A stretch of 53,879 bases of DNA from an uncultured Marinobacterium sp. (GTDB lineage: Bacteria; Pseudomonadota; Gammaproteobacteria; Pseudomonadales; Balneatricaceae), in NCBI GenBank assembly GCA_947501565.1, contig CANMWJ010000023.1, positions 1 through 53,879 on the forward strand, in the 5' to 3' direction. The notes beneath the pieces are model-generated. The model saw only the letters and a program-made list of their open reading frames with translations. It was not told the DNA's origin and did not search any database. Position numbers and translations under genes: made by a program. Of the stretch, positions 17,235 through 27,201 are shown piece by piece; the first letter of the stretch is position 1, and each line of letters opens with the position of its first letter.

Positions 17235-18020
17235 ATGCATGGCGCGCTTTTTGTCGCAAAAACCGGTCTGAGTGCACAGGACACCTCCCTGAAGGTGATC
17301 TCCAACAACCTGGCTAACGTCTCCACCGTCGGTTTCAAAAAAGATCGGGCGGTGTTCGAGGATCTGCTCTATCAGATCCGCCGTCAGCCGGGTGCCCAAT
17401 CGGCCGAAGCATCCCAACTGCCGTCGGGTCTGCAGGTGGGTAGCGGCGTAAAAACCGTTGGTACCCAGAAGATGCATCAGAATGGAGATCTGGAGATTAC
17501 TGATCAACCATTCGACGTAGCAATCAACGGCCGTGGTTTCTTTCAAGTTACCCAGCCAAACGGCGATATCGGTTATACCCGTAACGGTCAGTTCCATCTA
17601 AGCGCCAATAACGAACTTGTGACCGCAGAGGGCTACCTGGTGGACCCTGCGATCACCCTGCCAGCGGAAGTGACCAGCTTTACCGTCGCGGTTGATGGTG
17701 TCGTAACGGTCACGACTGCAGGGAGCACCGCATCTACCCAGATCGGTCAGATCCAGCTGGCAGATTTTGTTAACCCATCGGGTCTGCAGGCGATCGGACA
17801 GAATCTGTTTATCGAAACCGCCGCCAGTGGTGCGCCAGCGTTGAATAACCCAGGTGATGCGGGCTCTGGCATTCTGAAACAGGGCGCGCTGGAAACCTCC
17901 AATGTGAACGCGGTGGAGGAGTTGGTGACGATGATCACTACTCAGCGGGCTTATGAGATGAACTCCAAAGTGATCTCAACGGCGGATGAGATGCTTAGCT
18001 TTGTGACTCAGCAGCTTTAA
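17235..18020 (+). CDS. flgG: flagellar distal rod protein FlgG
   Basis: This is the main subunit of the distal rod that crosses the peptidoglycan and the L and P rings. The 261 residues match the family exactly. ISNNLANVSTVGFKKDRAVF at the N-terminus and LETSNVNAVEELVTMITTQR at the C-terminus are diagnostic. A strong GAGGAG Shine-Dalgarno precedes the ATG. Confidence 0.97.
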   Translation: MHGALFVAKTGLSAQDTSLKVISNNLANVSTVGFKKDRAVFEDLLYQIRRQPGAQSAEASQLPSGLQVGSGVKTVGTQKMHQNGDLEITDQPFDVAINGRGFFQVTQPNGDIGYTRNGQFHLSANNELVTAEGYLVDPAITLPAEVTSFTVAVDGVVTVTTAGSTASTQIGQIQLADFVNPSGLQAIGQNLFIETAASGAPALNNPGDAGSGILKQGALETSNVNAVEELVTMITTQRAYEMNSKVISTADEMLSFVTQQL

Positions 18021-18045
18021 GCGTAATCAGGTTTAGGTGATCGCA

Positions 18046-18729
18046 ATGAACAATATGGCTAAATGGATCATGTGCACGGCTGCGGTTTTCACGCTGAGCG
18101 GTTGTGTCAATAAACCGGTCAAACCGGATAATCCATATTATGCGCCGGTTCATCCGCCGGTTACTCAAACTGTACGACCAGTGACCGGGTCGATCTACAG
18201 TATTGCGACTAGCCGCAATATCTACGGTGACGGCCGGGCTACCCGGGTGGGCGACATCATTACCGTGGTACTCACTGAACGTACGCAGTCTTCCAAGAGT
18301 GCTAAAACCTCGATCGATAAATCCAACGAGTTCAACTTGCCGCAACCGACCATTCTGGGACATGGCCTCAGAGCATTCGGAAAGCCGATCAGTGCCTCGA
18401 TGGCGGAAGCAAGTACTGAATTTGAAGGCGAAGGCTCCTCTGATATGAGCAACAGCCTCAACGGCAATATTACGGTGACAGTGCACGACGTGATGCCAAA
18501 CGGCACGTTGGTTGTAAGAGGCGAAAAGTGGCTGACGCTGAACCAGGGCGAAGAGTACATCCGTGTCAGCGGTATGGTTCGACCGCAGGATATTTCCCAG
18601 GACAACAGTGTGCCCTCGACCAAGCTGGCAGATGCACGCATCGAATACGCGGGCACCGGCGCGGTGAGTGACTCCAATACGACTGGCTGGCTGGCGCGTT
18701 TCTTTATCAGCCCGTTCTGGCCGCTGTAA
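18046..18729 (+). CDS. flgH: flagellar L-ring lipoprotein FlgH
   Basis: This outer-membrane lipoprotein forms the L-ring bushing. It has a type II signal peptide with lipobox LSGC, the lipidated Cys at residue 20. Family motifs are IYSIATSRNIYGDGRATRVG, DIITVVLTE, GTLVVRGEKW and the C-terminal WLARFFISPFWPL. The AGGTGA Shine-Dalgarno is placed for ATG 18046. The in-frame GTG at 18037 lies inside that site and is unlikely. Confidence 0.96.
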   Translation: MNNMAKWIMCTAAVFTLSGCVNKPVKPDNPYYAPVHPPVTQTVRPVTGSIYSIATSRNIYGDGRATRVGDIITVVLTERTQSSKSAKTSIDKSNEFNLPQPTILGHGLRAFGKPISASMAEASTEFEGEGSSDMSNSLNGNITVTVHDVMPNGTLVVRGEKWLTLNQGEEYIRVSGMVRPQDISQDNSVPSTKLADARIEYAGTGAVSDSNTTGWLARFFISPFWPL

Positions 18730-18741
18730 GAGGATAACCCT

Positions 18742-19833
18742 ATGAAACGTTTGTTGATCACACTGTTGCTGAGCTGCTTTATCGCTCCTCTGGCGAGTGC
18801 AGACCGACTGAAAGATCTGGTGAGTATCGCGGGTGTGCGTTCTAACCAGCTGGTGGGCTACGGTCTGGTAGTTGGACTGGACGGTACCGGTGACAAAACC
18901 AGCTTTACCTCACAGACCTTCCGCAACATGCTGAACAACTTCGGCCTGGTCCTGCCGCCGGGTACCGACCCGAAATCCAAAAACATCGCAGCGGTGGCGA
19001 TCCATGCCGACCTGCCGCCGTTCTCCAAGCCGGGTCAGACGATCGACATCACCGTCTCTGCGCTGGGTAACGCTAAGAGCCTGCGAGGTGGCACGCTGTT
19101 GATGAGCACCCTGAAGGGTGCAGACGGTCAGGTGTATGCGGTGGCACAGGGTAACCTGGTGGTATCCGGTTTCGGTATCCAGGGGGCGGACGGTTCGCGG
19201 CTCTCTCTCAACGTACCGAGCGTAGGTCGAATCCCTAACGGTGCAACTGTGGAGCGTTCTGTACCTAACGCGTTTTCACAGGGTGATAGCATGGTGCTGA
19301 ACCTTAACTACCCGGACTTCACCACCGCACGCCGCGTCTCTGAGCAGATCAATGGCCTGTTGGGAGAAGGTGTCGCCAGTGCGCTGGACGCCACTTCTAT
19401 CCGCGTTCGTGCACCGCGTGACCCGTCGCAGCGTGTCTCCTTTGTATCCGTACTGGAAAACCTGGAGGTGACCCCAGCACGTGAAGTAGCCAAGGTGATC
19501 ATCAACTCCCGTACCGGCACCATCATCATCGGCCAGGATGTGCGTGTATCACCGGTGGCAATTACCCACGGTGGCCTGACCGTGGCGATCACCGAAGCGC
19601 AGGATGTGAACCAGCCGGGTGCACTGGGGCAGGGCGAGACCATAGTAACGCCACGTACCGGTATCGAAGTCGATCAGGATTCGGGTCACATGTTTGAGTT
19701 TTCGCCGGGCACCAATCTGCAGGATATCGTCGAAGCGGTGAATCAGGTTGGCGCAGCGCCGGGTGACTTGATGGCGATTCTGGAAGCGCTGAAGCAGACC
19801 GGTGCGCTAAAAGCTGAATTGATAGTGATCTGA
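18742..19833 (+). CDS. flgI: flagellar P-ring protein FlgI
   Basis: This is the periplasmic P-ring subunit, assembled with FlgA. It has a Sec signal peptide (about 1-20, cleavage after ASA). The mature start [19 protein letters not shown] is followed by [18 protein letters not shown] and LVAQG-type strands. The end [21 protein letters not shown]-like segment closes the family pattern. The 363 residues are typical. flgJ begins 2 bp later. Confidence 0.97.
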   Translation: MKRLLITLLLSCFIAPLASADRLKDLVSIAGVRSNQLVGYGLVVGLDGTGDKTSFTSQTFRNMLNNFGLVLPPGTDPKSKNIAAVAIHADLPPFSKPGQTIDITVSALGNAKSLRGGTLLMSTLKGADGQVYAVAQGNLVVSGFGIQGADGSRLSLNVPSVGRIPNGATVERSVPNAFSQGDSMVLNLNYPDFTTARRVSEQINGLLGEGVASALDATSIRVRAPRDPSQRVSFVSVLENLEVTPAREVAKVIINSRTGTIIIGQDVRVSPVAITHGGLTVAITEAQDVNQPGALGQGETIVTPRTGIEVDQDSGHMFEFSPGTNLQDIVEAVNQVGAAPGDLMAILEALKQTGALKAELIVI

Positions 19834-19835
19834 TC

Positions 19836-20915
19836 ATGAACATCAAACCCTCATCTGCAGAGCATAGCGCGCTCTATACCGAGCTGAACGAGCTGAACAA
19901 GATCCGTCAGCAGGCCAAGGATGATAACCCTGCGGCCTTGCGTCAGGCGGCACAGCAGTTCGAGCAACTGTTTATGTCGATGCTGATGAAAAGCATGCGC
20001 GAAGCGAACAAAACCTTTGGTGAGGATAACTTCCTGAACAGCAGTCAGGTGCAGTTCTATGAAGAGATGCTCGACAACCAGATGACGCTGGAGCTGGCGC
20101 AGAGCGGTGGCATGGGGCTGGCAGATGTACTTGTTAAGCAGCTTACCCGCCAGAGTGATGTGCGTCTGGAAACCGATGATAAGGATGGAAAAGAGAAGCC
20201 GCTTTCAGTTTCTCAGGCGGAGCGCATGCTGAATCGCGCGTTTGACAGTACCGGCAACCTGGCTGCCAACGCCGTATTGGGGCAAAACGTTGCCGCCACT
20301 GCCAATGAGTTGCAGCCTACAGCGCCTGCTGCACTGAAGTCGGCTACCCCTGTGGCAGAGACACAGGCCAGTACCAACTCAGTGGTAAGGCCGCAGGCAG
20401 TTAATCAAACGGATTACCCCGCGCGTTTCGATACGCCGGAGCAGTTTATCGACATGCTGATGCCGGTGGCCCAATCCGTGGCCGGTGACCTGGGGGTTGA
20501 TCCTAAGGTTCTGCTGGCACAGGCAGCGCTGGAGACCGGCTGGGGCAAGCACCTGATTCAACGGGGCGAGGGTGGCAGCAGCCATAACCTGTTCAACATC
20601 AAAGCGGACAGACGCTGGGGCGGCGATCGTGTAGCGGCGAATACGCTGGAGTTCCGTAACGGGATTCCGCAGCGCGAGACGGCTGCGTTTCGAGCCTACG
20701 GTAGCTACGAAGAGAGTTTCCGCGACTACGTGGCTTTCCTGCAGGGCAGTCCACGTTATCAGCAGGCGCTGGAAGCGGTAGCAGATCCTTACGACTACCT
20801 GCGCCAACTGCAGCAGGCGGGATACGCGACTGATCCACGCTACGCGGAAAAGATTTCGAACATTCTGGACGGCGAGCTGCTTGCATCGCGGCCGACCGGT
20901 AACAAAGAAGGGTAA
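19836..20915 (+). CDS. flgJ: rod scaffold and peptidoglycan hydrolase FlgJ
   Basis: This bifunctional protein caps the growing rod and cuts peptidoglycan to let it pass. The N-terminal rod-binding domain (about 30-105) has FEQLFMSMLMKSMREANKT and the Gly-rich GGMGLADVL. An Ala/Thr-rich linker spans about 120-190. The C-terminal glucosaminidase domain (about 200-350) has AQAALETGWGKH with the likely catalytic Glu233 and the YGSYEESFRDYV motif. This two-domain form is the usual gammaproteobacterial one. The 359 residues are slightly longer than E. coli FlgJ because of the linker. Confidence 0.97.
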   Translation: MNIKPSSAEHSALYTELNELNKIRQQAKDDNPAALRQAAQQFEQLFMSMLMKSMREANKTFGEDNFLNSSQVQFYEEMLDNQMTLELAQSGGMGLADVLVKQLTRQSDVRLETDDKDGKEKPLSVSQAERMLNRAFDSTGNLAANAVLGQNVAATANELQPTAPAALKSATPVAETQASTNSVVRPQAVNQTDYPARFDTPEQFIDMLMPVAQSVAGDLGVDPKVLLAQAALETGWGKHLIQRGEGGSSHNLFNIKADRRWGGDRVAANTLEFRNGIPQRETAAFRAYGSYEESFRDYVAFLQGSPRYQQALEAVADPYDYLRQLQQAGYATDPRYAEKISNILDGELLASRPTGNKEG

Positions 20916-20970
20916 AGGGAAGTAGTAACGCTGTCGTCTGGGACGCAGTGGCACTTCCGGGAGAACGATT

Positions 20971-23016
20971 ATGGGTTTTAATCTGCTGGGGTTAGGCATT
21001 CAGGCAGCGCAGGCGAACAAGACCGCCTTGGGCGTTGTCGGGCAGAATATCTCCAACGTAAATACGCCGGGCTACAACCGACAGGTTGCAACCCTGGTGA
21101 CCCAGACAGAACAGCGCGGTGTGACTGTTGAGAGCATCAACCGTGTGACCGATGATTTCCTTACGCGGCAGCTCTGGGCCGACACGGCGTCGTTCAACCG
21201 GACCGATATCTTCGCTGATATGGCGGCTGAGCTGGATAACCTGCTGGCCTCCTCAACGACCAGTATCTCCACAGCGCTGGATAACTATTTCAAAGCGTTG
21301 CAGAACGCGGTGGATGATCCCACCTCCCTGCCTAACCGCGAACTGTTTGTTGCCGAAGCCGATGCGTTGACCAAACGCTTTAATGATCTGAACACCGTGG
21401 TGGTGCGTCAGAACGAAAAGGTTAACGAAAACCTGGAGAGTTTTTCCTCCCAGGTGACGGCCTTTGGTAAAGATATTGCCGATCTGAACGATAAGATTCG
21501 TTTGAACGTGGTTGCAGGTAAACCGGCAAACGAGTTGCGTGACCAGCGTGACCGGTTGGTGGAGGATCTCTCCAAGCTGGTGGATGTTCAGGTGATTGAG
21601 CAGGACGGTGGTGAATTTTCCGTGTTCGTCGCCAACGGACAGCCGCTGGTGGTGGGCCTTGTTGCTAATGAGATGGTCTCTACCCTGGGTGACCCGGATG
21701 CTTCCCTGCAGGGGATTGCGCTGAAAATTGCGGGCAACGAGGTGGATGTGACCGACGGCATCAGCAGCGGCAAGATCGGTGGCTTGTTGCAGTACCGTGA
21801 GGATATCCTGCAACCAACCATGAACGAGTTGGGCCGTATCGCGATCGCGGTTTCGGAAACCATGAACGAGCAACACAAGAAAGGGATGGACCTGGACGGA
21901 AACCTGGGCGGCTTGCTGTTCAGTGACGTTAACAGTTCAGCTGCGATGTCCAGTCGGTTGCTCGCCAACGACGACAACATCGGCAAGATCGACCAGAGTT
22001 ACGTCAAAATTGTCGATGTGGGTGCGCTCGAAGCCAGTGATTATGAGATGGTGATCGGTGAGAACAACCAGTTAACCATCAAGCGCCTCAGCGATGATAA
22101 GCGCTACTCACTGTCCGATTTTACGAAGGTTCCGGCTTCACCACTCAACTCCAAACGTCCGGAGGAACCACTGACTGAGAGTGGCACCTACTTTATGGAT
22201 GTGGAAAGTGGTTACCTGCAGCTGTCGCTGGATGGTTTCACGCTGGAACTGGATATGGAAAGCCGTCTGGTAGAGGGTGATCGTTACCTGATCCAGCCAA
22301 CCCGTCATGGTGCGGCTCAGATGGGCATGACGGTGACCGATGGTCGCCAGTTGGCGCTGGCGCAGCCGATACGGGTCAGCATCGGTCCGGATAACAAAGG
22401 TACCGGTGAGGTGGATATCGAGGTCACCGATGTGACCGCAACCAGCTTAAATACTAAGGCAGGCGAGTTGACGCCGCCGGTGGATATCGTCTTTAACAAC
22501 AGCACGCCATCCACGTTTACTATTTTTGATATGACCGACCCGACCAATCCCGTACCGCTGGTTAAAGAGGGTTTCGGTCCCTTGGAGAATCAGATTTATA
22601 ACCCGGGTGAGCCGATCGAGCTGGATGGTTACAACATCACCATTCGCAACCAGCCTTCACCGGGGGATCGTTTCTCGTTTGGTTACAATACAGATGGAGT
22701 ATCCGATAACCGCAACGCGTTGCTGATGTCGAACCTGCAGCTGAAAGATACCATCGACGGTGGCTCCTATCAGGATATCTATGGTCGTCTGATCGAGCAT
22801 GTTGGTACCAAAACCAGTGTGGCCAATATCAACCGCGAAGCGTCACAAGCGGTGCTGACCTCCACCCAGGAGACCAAGTCATCGGTCAGTGGAGTCAACC
22901 TGGATGAGGAAGCAGCCAAACTGATTCAGTTTCAGCAGGCGTACCAAGCTTCCGCCCAGTTGATCACTGCGTCGCAGACGCTCTTTGATTCATTGCTTAG
23001 CAGCATAAGGGGATAA
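20971..23016 (+). CDS. flgK: hook-filament junction protein FlgK
   Basis: This is hook-associated protein 1, the first junction layer between hook and filament. The N-terminus NISNVNTPGYNRQVATL and the C-terminus SGVNLDEEAAKLIQFQQAYQ are diagnostic. At 681 residues it exceeds the usual 460-550. The additional length lies in the middle (about 360-590). It contains beta-rich segments of the type DGYNITIRNQPSPGDRFSFG, a module common in hook-associated proteins. FlgN is its expected chaperone. It is 55 bp after flgJ and 5 bp before flgL. Confidence 0.96.
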   Translation: MGFNLLGLGIQAAQANKTALGVVGQNISNVNTPGYNRQVATLVTQTEQRGVTVESINRVTDDFLTRQLWADTASFNRTDIFADMAAELDNLLASSTTSISTALDNYFKALQNAVDDPTSLPNRELFVAEADALTKRFNDLNTVVVRQNEKVNENLESFSSQVTAFGKDIADLNDKIRLNVVAGKPANELRDQRDRLVEDLSKLVDVQVIEQDGGEFSVFVANGQPLVVGLVANEMVSTLGDPDASLQGIALKIAGNEVDVTDGISSGKIGGLLQYREDILQPTMNELGRIAIAVSETMNEQHKKGMDLDGNLGGLLFSDVNSSAAMSSRLLANDDNIGKIDQSYVKIVDVGALEASDYEMVIGENNQLTIKRLSDDKRYSLSDFTKVPASPLNSKRPEEPLTESGTYFMDVESGYLQLSLDGFTLELDMESRLVEGDRYLIQPTRHGAAQMGMTVTDGRQLALAQPIRVSIGPDNKGTGEVDIEVTDVTATSLNTKAGELTPPVDIVFNNSTPSTFTIFDMTDPTNPVPLVKEGFGPLENQIYNPGEPIELDGYNITIRNQPSPGDRFSFGYNTDGVSDNRNALLMSNLQLKDTIDGGSYQDIYGRLIEHVGTKTSVANINREASQAVLTSTQETKSSVSGVNLDEEAAKLIQFQQAYQASAQLITASQTLFDSLLSSIRG

Positions 23017-23021
23017 CAGAT

Positions 23022-24779
23022 ATGCGTATTTCAACCCGTCAGGCATTTCTGACCTCCATCGCTAATATGCAGAACTCCCAGACTAAGCTGGCAGATCTGC
23101 AGAACCAGTTGTCCACAGGCAAAAAACTCAATAAACCGTCGGATGACCCGGTGGCTGCGGCTCAGGTAGTAAAACTGAACCGTGAGCTGGCGCAGACCGA
23201 GAAGTTTCAGGATAACATCGACGTAACCCAACGCCGTCTGGAGCTGGAAGAGACAGTGCTGGACAGTATCAATACCTCCGTGACCCGCATGCGTGAGCTG
23301 ACCATCCAGGCGGGTAACGGCACGCTGGGGGATGCGGACCGTAAATCTATCGCCACCGAGTTGAAGGGATTGATCGATTATACCGCGGGTCTGATGAATA
23401 CCCAGGATGCTCAGGGTGAGTACCTGTTCGCGGGCAGTAAAGGTTTTACCAAACCCTATCCGGAGGATGGTACGGGCAAGTTCTCCTACGCCGGCGATGA
23501 TGGCCAGCGTATGATTCAGATCGCACCAGATCTCTTTGTTCCCTCCAACGACTCCGGTCAGTACCTGTTTGAGGCGGTGAGCGACAAGGTGACCGTCAGC
23601 GTGCTGCCGCCGTCGGATACCTTTATCAGCGATCTGTCGGTGGAGTACGAAGATAAGTTTCTGGAGTTTTCAAAGAACAAAGGCGACCTGCACATGGAGG
23701 TCCTGCTCGACAGTAACAGCGCCACACCTGCCTACCAGTATCAACTGGTGGACAGTAGCGGCAATGTTTTGCAGGGACCTAATAACTTGCCGGATGTCAC
23801 AGCTGGTGGCAGTGAAACCGTCAGAACAGATGGTCTGAAGTTTACCCTGTCGGCACCTGCTGCATCGGATTTCGATATCGATTTTCAGGCCTCTGGTATG
23901 CATAAGCTAGACGTCGCTGACCCGGCTGCAGCACAGGCCTTTTTCGATAAATACGGTGAGGTGACCCTAACGTTCAACGGCCAGGGGCGGTTTGATCTTC
24001 TCGATGCAGATGGCAAGCCGGTGGTGCTGGATGACCAGACCTACATCAATGGCAATGACCTGGTGGTAGAAGGTTTCCGTATGTCACTGGATGCCCCGGC
24101 AACCGGCGATTCGGTTAAGTTGGGTATTCCGCTGCAGCCACTTTCTCCGGTAACAGACGTGTCGGTGAATAATGTCAGTACATATTCGGCGGCGGTGGAT
24201 ACCCACGGTCAGTTTAAGATCTCCTATAGCCCAGCAACTTCCAGCTATAGCTTTGAGGGTTTGAAAAGTGGTGCGACTGCAACAGGGCTGAGTGCGACCG
24301 ATCTGCGGAACAACTACGGTATTACTCTGACTGAAACTACGCCGGTTAAAGAGAACTACACCATCACGCTGGAGGTGCCGGCCAAGACCGACACTGTACT
24401 TCGCCAGGGCACTGAACGGCAGAATGTACTGGATGTGGCCTCTGAACTGGTAACGGTGCTGGAAACCCCAGTGGTCGGCAAAACAGAGCGTGATGCGTTG
24501 AGTGATGCAATCGCCGAGTCGATCGATAAGTTCAAGGTGGTCGAAGAGCGTAACGTCGAGGCGCGTACCGCAATTGGTGCACGTATCAATTCACTGGATG
24601 ATACTCGTACGGCGAATGAGGACTATAAACTCTTCACTCAGACAGCGCTGTCCAGTATCGAAGATGTGGATTTTGCGGAAGCGGCAAGCGAACTGCAGTT
24701 GGAGCAAGCAGTCTTACAGGCGGCCCAAGCCAGCTTTGTCAGGATTTCTGAGCTTAGCCTGTTTAACTTTATCCGCTAA
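23022..24779 (+). CDS. flgL: hook-filament junction protein FlgL
   Basis: This is hook-associated protein 3, related to flagellin at both ends. The N-terminus MRISTRQAF with LQNQLSTGKKLNKPSDDPVA and the C-terminus TALSSIEDVDFAEAASELQL are typical. At 585 residues it is much longer than E. coli FlgL (317). The insertion (about 190-480) includes two related beta modules, GLKFTLSAPAASDFDIDF and GFRMSLDAPATGDSVKLGI. It is the last gene of the rightward flgF-flgL unit and converges on a short minus-strand gene. Confidence 0.96.
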   Translation: MRISTRQAFLTSIANMQNSQTKLADLQNQLSTGKKLNKPSDDPVAAAQVVKLNRELAQTEKFQDNIDVTQRRLELEETVLDSINTSVTRMRELTIQAGNGTLGDADRKSIATELKGLIDYTAGLMNTQDAQGEYLFAGSKGFTKPYPEDGTGKFSYAGDDGQRMIQIAPDLFVPSNDSGQYLFEAVSDKVTVSVLPPSDTFISDLSVEYEDKFLEFSKNKGDLHMEVLLDSNSATPAYQYQLVDSSGNVLQGPNNLPDVTAGGSETVRTDGLKFTLSAPAASDFDIDFQASGMHKLDVADPAAAQAFFDKYGEVTLTFNGQGRFDLLDADGKPVVLDDQTYINGNDLVVEGFRMSLDAPATGDSVKLGIPLQPLSPVTDVSVNNVSTYSAAVDTHGQFKISYSPATSSYSFEGLKSGATATGLSATDLRNNYGITLTETTPVKENYTITLEVPAKTDTVLRQGTERQNVLDVASELVTVLETPVVGKTERDALSDAIAESIDKFKVVEERNVEARTAIGARINSLDDTRTANEDYKLFTQTALSSIEDVDFAEAASELQLEQAVLQAAQASFVRISELSLFNFIR

Positions 24780-24800
24780 CTTATCAGGAGGGCGGTGTTT

Positions 24801-25109
24801 TTACCGCTTTCCGTATGCTTTCTTCATCGCTTTGCCGCGGGACAGTTTCTGTTGCTCCTTGGTTGCGTCGTTCCTGGCCTGCTCGGCAAGAGACAAACAT
24901 TCGGCCTCAGCCTGTTTGCAGCGTTCCAGCAGTTGGCGAGCCTCTGCAACTGTCTTGTCAGTGGCGAGATGTGTAAGCGCTTGTTCTATTTTTTGAAGGA
25001 TCTTAGTTCTTTTTACCTGAATTACTTCCACTTCTTCCCAAGCTTTTTCGTTCGCCTTAGCCTGAAGTTCTCGGGTCAGACTCCATAATTCCTGTGCCAG
25101 ATCAAGCAT
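24801..25109 (-). CDS. FliT-like flagellar chaperone (tentative)
   Basis: This small, charged, all-helical protein of 102 residues lies antisense between flgL and flagellin. The pattern LQAKANEKAWEEVEVIQVKR and the C-terminus RGKAMKKAYGKR resemble FliT-family proteins, which chaperone the filament cap FliD and are about 100-120 residues. The expected fliT position after fliS is empty in this window, which supports the idea. Similarity is weak by eye, so an unrelated coiled-coil flagellar protein remains possible. Its start is 25 bp from the first flagellin promoter, so the two genes are divergent. Confidence 0.6.
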   Translation of the reverse strand: MLDLAQELWSLTRELQAKANEKAWEEVEVIQVKRTKILQKIEQALTHLATDKTVAEARQLLERCKQAEAECLSLAEQARNDATKEQQKLSRGKAMKKAYGKR

Positions 25110-25133
25110 CTATCTACCTGCCAAAAATTTATG

Positions 25134-25160
25134 TTAAGCGCAGTTTGCGCCTGCCGATAA
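25134..25160 (+). promoter_or_regulatory. sigma-28 promoter P1 of flagellin
   Basis: TTAAGCGC-N11-GCCGATAA has a perfect FliA -10 octamer and canonical spacing with a partial -35. The spacer holds the small palindrome GCGCA-GTT-TGCGC (25138-25150). It lies about 170 bp before the flagellin ATG. Confidence 0.78.
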
Positions 25161-25211
25161 GTAATATCAACGGGTGATCAAATCCCTTTCAAAAAAAATG
25201 GAAAATTTTTC

Positions 25212-25238
25212 TAAAGCGTTTGAAAGGGTGGTCGATAA
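25212..25238 (+). promoter_or_regulatory. sigma-28 promoter P2 of flagellin
   Basis: TAAAGCGT-N11-GTCGATAA has the conserved TAAA and CGATAA elements with exact spacing, about 93 bp before the flagellin ATG. It is the second of two tandem FliA-type sites. Confidence 0.85.
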
Positions 25239-25255
25239 CTTACTCAAGTTTTCAA

Positions 25256-25274
25256 GAGAGCAGAAAGTGCTCTC
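25256..25274 (+). other. hairpin in the flagellin mRNA leader
   Basis: GAGAGC and GCTCTC pair around the loop AGAAAGT, in the untranslated leader downstream of both sigma-28 promoters and about 56 bp before the ATG. A role in mRNA stability or regulator binding is possible but unproven. The later GATGAGGAG provides the Shine-Dalgarno. Confidence 0.6.
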
Positions 25275-25330
25275 AAACCAGAATACTAAAACAGCCGGTC
25301 AGACTTGGCTGAAGATGAGGAGTAAATCTC

Positions 25331-27109
25331 ATGGCAATGGTAATCAACTCAAACATCATGTCGCTGAATGCTCAGCGCAACCTGGCTTCTGCACAGAACG
25401 AGCAGAATCAGGCAATGGAACGTCTGACCAGCGGTAAGCGTATCAACTCCGCTGCGGATGATGCGGCTGGTCTGGCAATCTCCAACCGCATGACCTCTCA
25501 GGTGCGCGGTCTGGATCAGGCAGTGCGAAACGCGAACGACGGTATCTCTATGATCCAGACTGCAGAAGGTGCACTGGGTGAATCTACCAACATCCTGCAG
25601 CGTATGCGTGAGCTGGCGGTACAGTCTGCTAACGGTACCTACGACTCTGGTAACCGCGACACTCTGAATGCCGAAGTTACACAGCTGAAAGCGGAGCTGG
25701 ACCGTATTGCAGATACAACTTCCTTCAACGGTCAGAAGATTCTGAATGGTTCTCTGGGGGATATCGATTTGCAGGTGGGCTCTGAGTCCAACGAAACCAT
25801 CGGTTTCAGCCTTAAAGCAACCGATTCGCGTTCTCTGGGTGGTAGCTCCGGTGATATCGTAGGTGAAGCAACCACAGGTCTTGCAGCACTGACAAATTTG
25901 GATGCTGGTAGTCTTACTATTAACGATCAGGCGATCTCTGGTATGTCTGCAGGCGTATCAACCCTGGATGACGCTCTGAAAAGTATGAATGCCGATCTTG
26001 AGGGTTTTGGCGCTGAAGTCTCCTCTTTGGTGGAATTTACTGCCAATGGTGTAGGTGATGGTGTCCTCCAGGCTGGTACCGATTCGTTAAAGATTGCAGT
26101 TACTGACCGTTACGGTAACAGCAGCGGTGTCATTGAAATCACTGGTACAGCCAACATGGATGAGTTGGTGGATAAAATCAACGAGCAATCTGGTGGCTTA
26201 GTTGAGGCGAGCCTGGATGAGAAAGGTCGTCTGACACTGTCTGGTGAGGATTTGACCAGTATTACTTTGACCGATGCCAACTCCACCGGTGCGACAGGTA
26301 TGGCGCTATCAGGTGCCGCAGACGCTCAGATGAACACCGCCCAGAATTTCGCTCTGGTATTTACTGATACCAGTGAAGACAAGTCCGGCGTGAAAATTGA
26401 GGCGGGCGCAACAAGTGCAGTGTCTGCAGGTGGTATCGATGCTCTGGGTATTAACGTACAGGATGACGATGGCAACCTGGTGGGTGTGGCAGTAACCGCG
26501 AACGGTAACGACCTTGAAGCGGGTGACCTGATCATCAACGGTGTTGAGATCGGCGCAATTGCCGCAGGTACAGCAGGCTCTGGTGTCGATACAGTCGATA
26601 ACGTGGTTGAGGCGATCAACAAACTGTCTAGCGAGACAGGTGTGGTGGCTTATGAATCTGATACCGAGAGTGGAGCTATCGAGCTTAAGGCTACCAACGG
26701 TGAAGCTATCTCCATCAAGTATGGTGACAACGCAACTGATTCCGATGTAGAAACTATGACAGGTCTGCAGGAGCGTAATGCACTATCCGGCACTGGTTCT
26801 GTAGCTTCTATCGATATCTCTACAGTTGCAGGTGCTCAAAAAGCGATTGATGTTCTGGATGATGCAATCGGTCAGGTAAGTGAGACTCGTGGTGAGCTGG
26901 GTGCGGTGAATAACCGACTGGACTTTACTATCAATAACCTGTCTAACGTATCTGAAAACGTATCTGCTGCACGCTCCCGTATCGAAGATGCGGACTTTGC
27001 GAAAGAATCTGCTGAGTTATCTCGTGCGCAGGTTCTGCAGCAGGCGGGTAGTGCGATGCTGGCTCAGGCGAATGCTGCACCTCAGCAGGTACTCTCCCTG
27101 CTGCAGTAA
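25331..27109 (+). CDS. fliC: flagellin (filament subunit)
   Basis: This is the filament protein. The conserved D0/D1 N-terminus ([32 protein letters not shown]) and C-terminus ([20 protein letters not shown], ending [10 protein letters not shown]) are complete. The 592 residues are longer than the common 280-500. The central part (about 165-495) forms extra surface domains, including a Flagellin_IN-type motif around residues 395-480 ([28 protein letters not shown]). That part is rich in Ser and Thr, plausible O-glycosylation sites for the neighbouring island. Only one flagellin gene is in this window. Two sigma-28 promoters and a strong 3' hairpin frame it. Confidence 0.97.
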   Translation: MAMVINSNIMSLNAQRNLASAQNEQNQAMERLTSGKRINSAADDAAGLAISNRMTSQVRGLDQAVRNANDGISMIQTAEGALGESTNILQRMRELAVQSANGTYDSGNRDTLNAEVTQLKAELDRIADTTSFNGQKILNGSLGDIDLQVGSESNETIGFSLKATDSRSLGGSSGDIVGEATTGLAALTNLDAGSLTINDQAISGMSAGVSTLDDALKSMNADLEGFGAEVSSLVEFTANGVGDGVLQAGTDSLKIAVTDRYGNSSGVIEITGTANMDELVDKINEQSGGLVEASLDEKGRLTLSGEDLTSITLTDANSTGATGMALSGAADAQMNTAQNFALVFTDTSEDKSGVKIEAGATSAVSAGGIDALGINVQDDDGNLVGVAVTANGNDLEAGDLIINGVEIGAIAAGTAGSGVDTVDNVVEAINKLSSETGVVAYESDTESGAIELKATNGEAISIKYGDNATDSDVETMTGLQERNALSGTGSVASIDISTVAGAQKAIDVLDDAIGQVSETRGELGAVNNRLDFTINNLSNVSENVSAARSRIEDADFAKESAELSRAQVLQQAGSAMLAQANAAPQQVLSLLQ

Positions 27110-27140
27110 GGCAGTAAGAGAGCTAACCGCTAGCTTGATC

Positions 27141-27170
27141 ATCCCCCTTCACTGGTTGGTGAAGGGGGAT
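27141..27170 (+). terminator. hairpin after flagellin, terminator or transcript attenuator
   Basis: A perfect 12-bp stem, ATCCCCCTTCAC with GTGAAGGGGGAT, encloses a 6-base loop. Only a short T/A-rich tail follows, so it may let some transcription through to flaG and fliD or protect the flagellin mRNA 3' end. Confidence 0.8.
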
Positions 27171-27201
27171 TTATCCAAATGCGTAACAAGAGGAATGAGT
27201 T

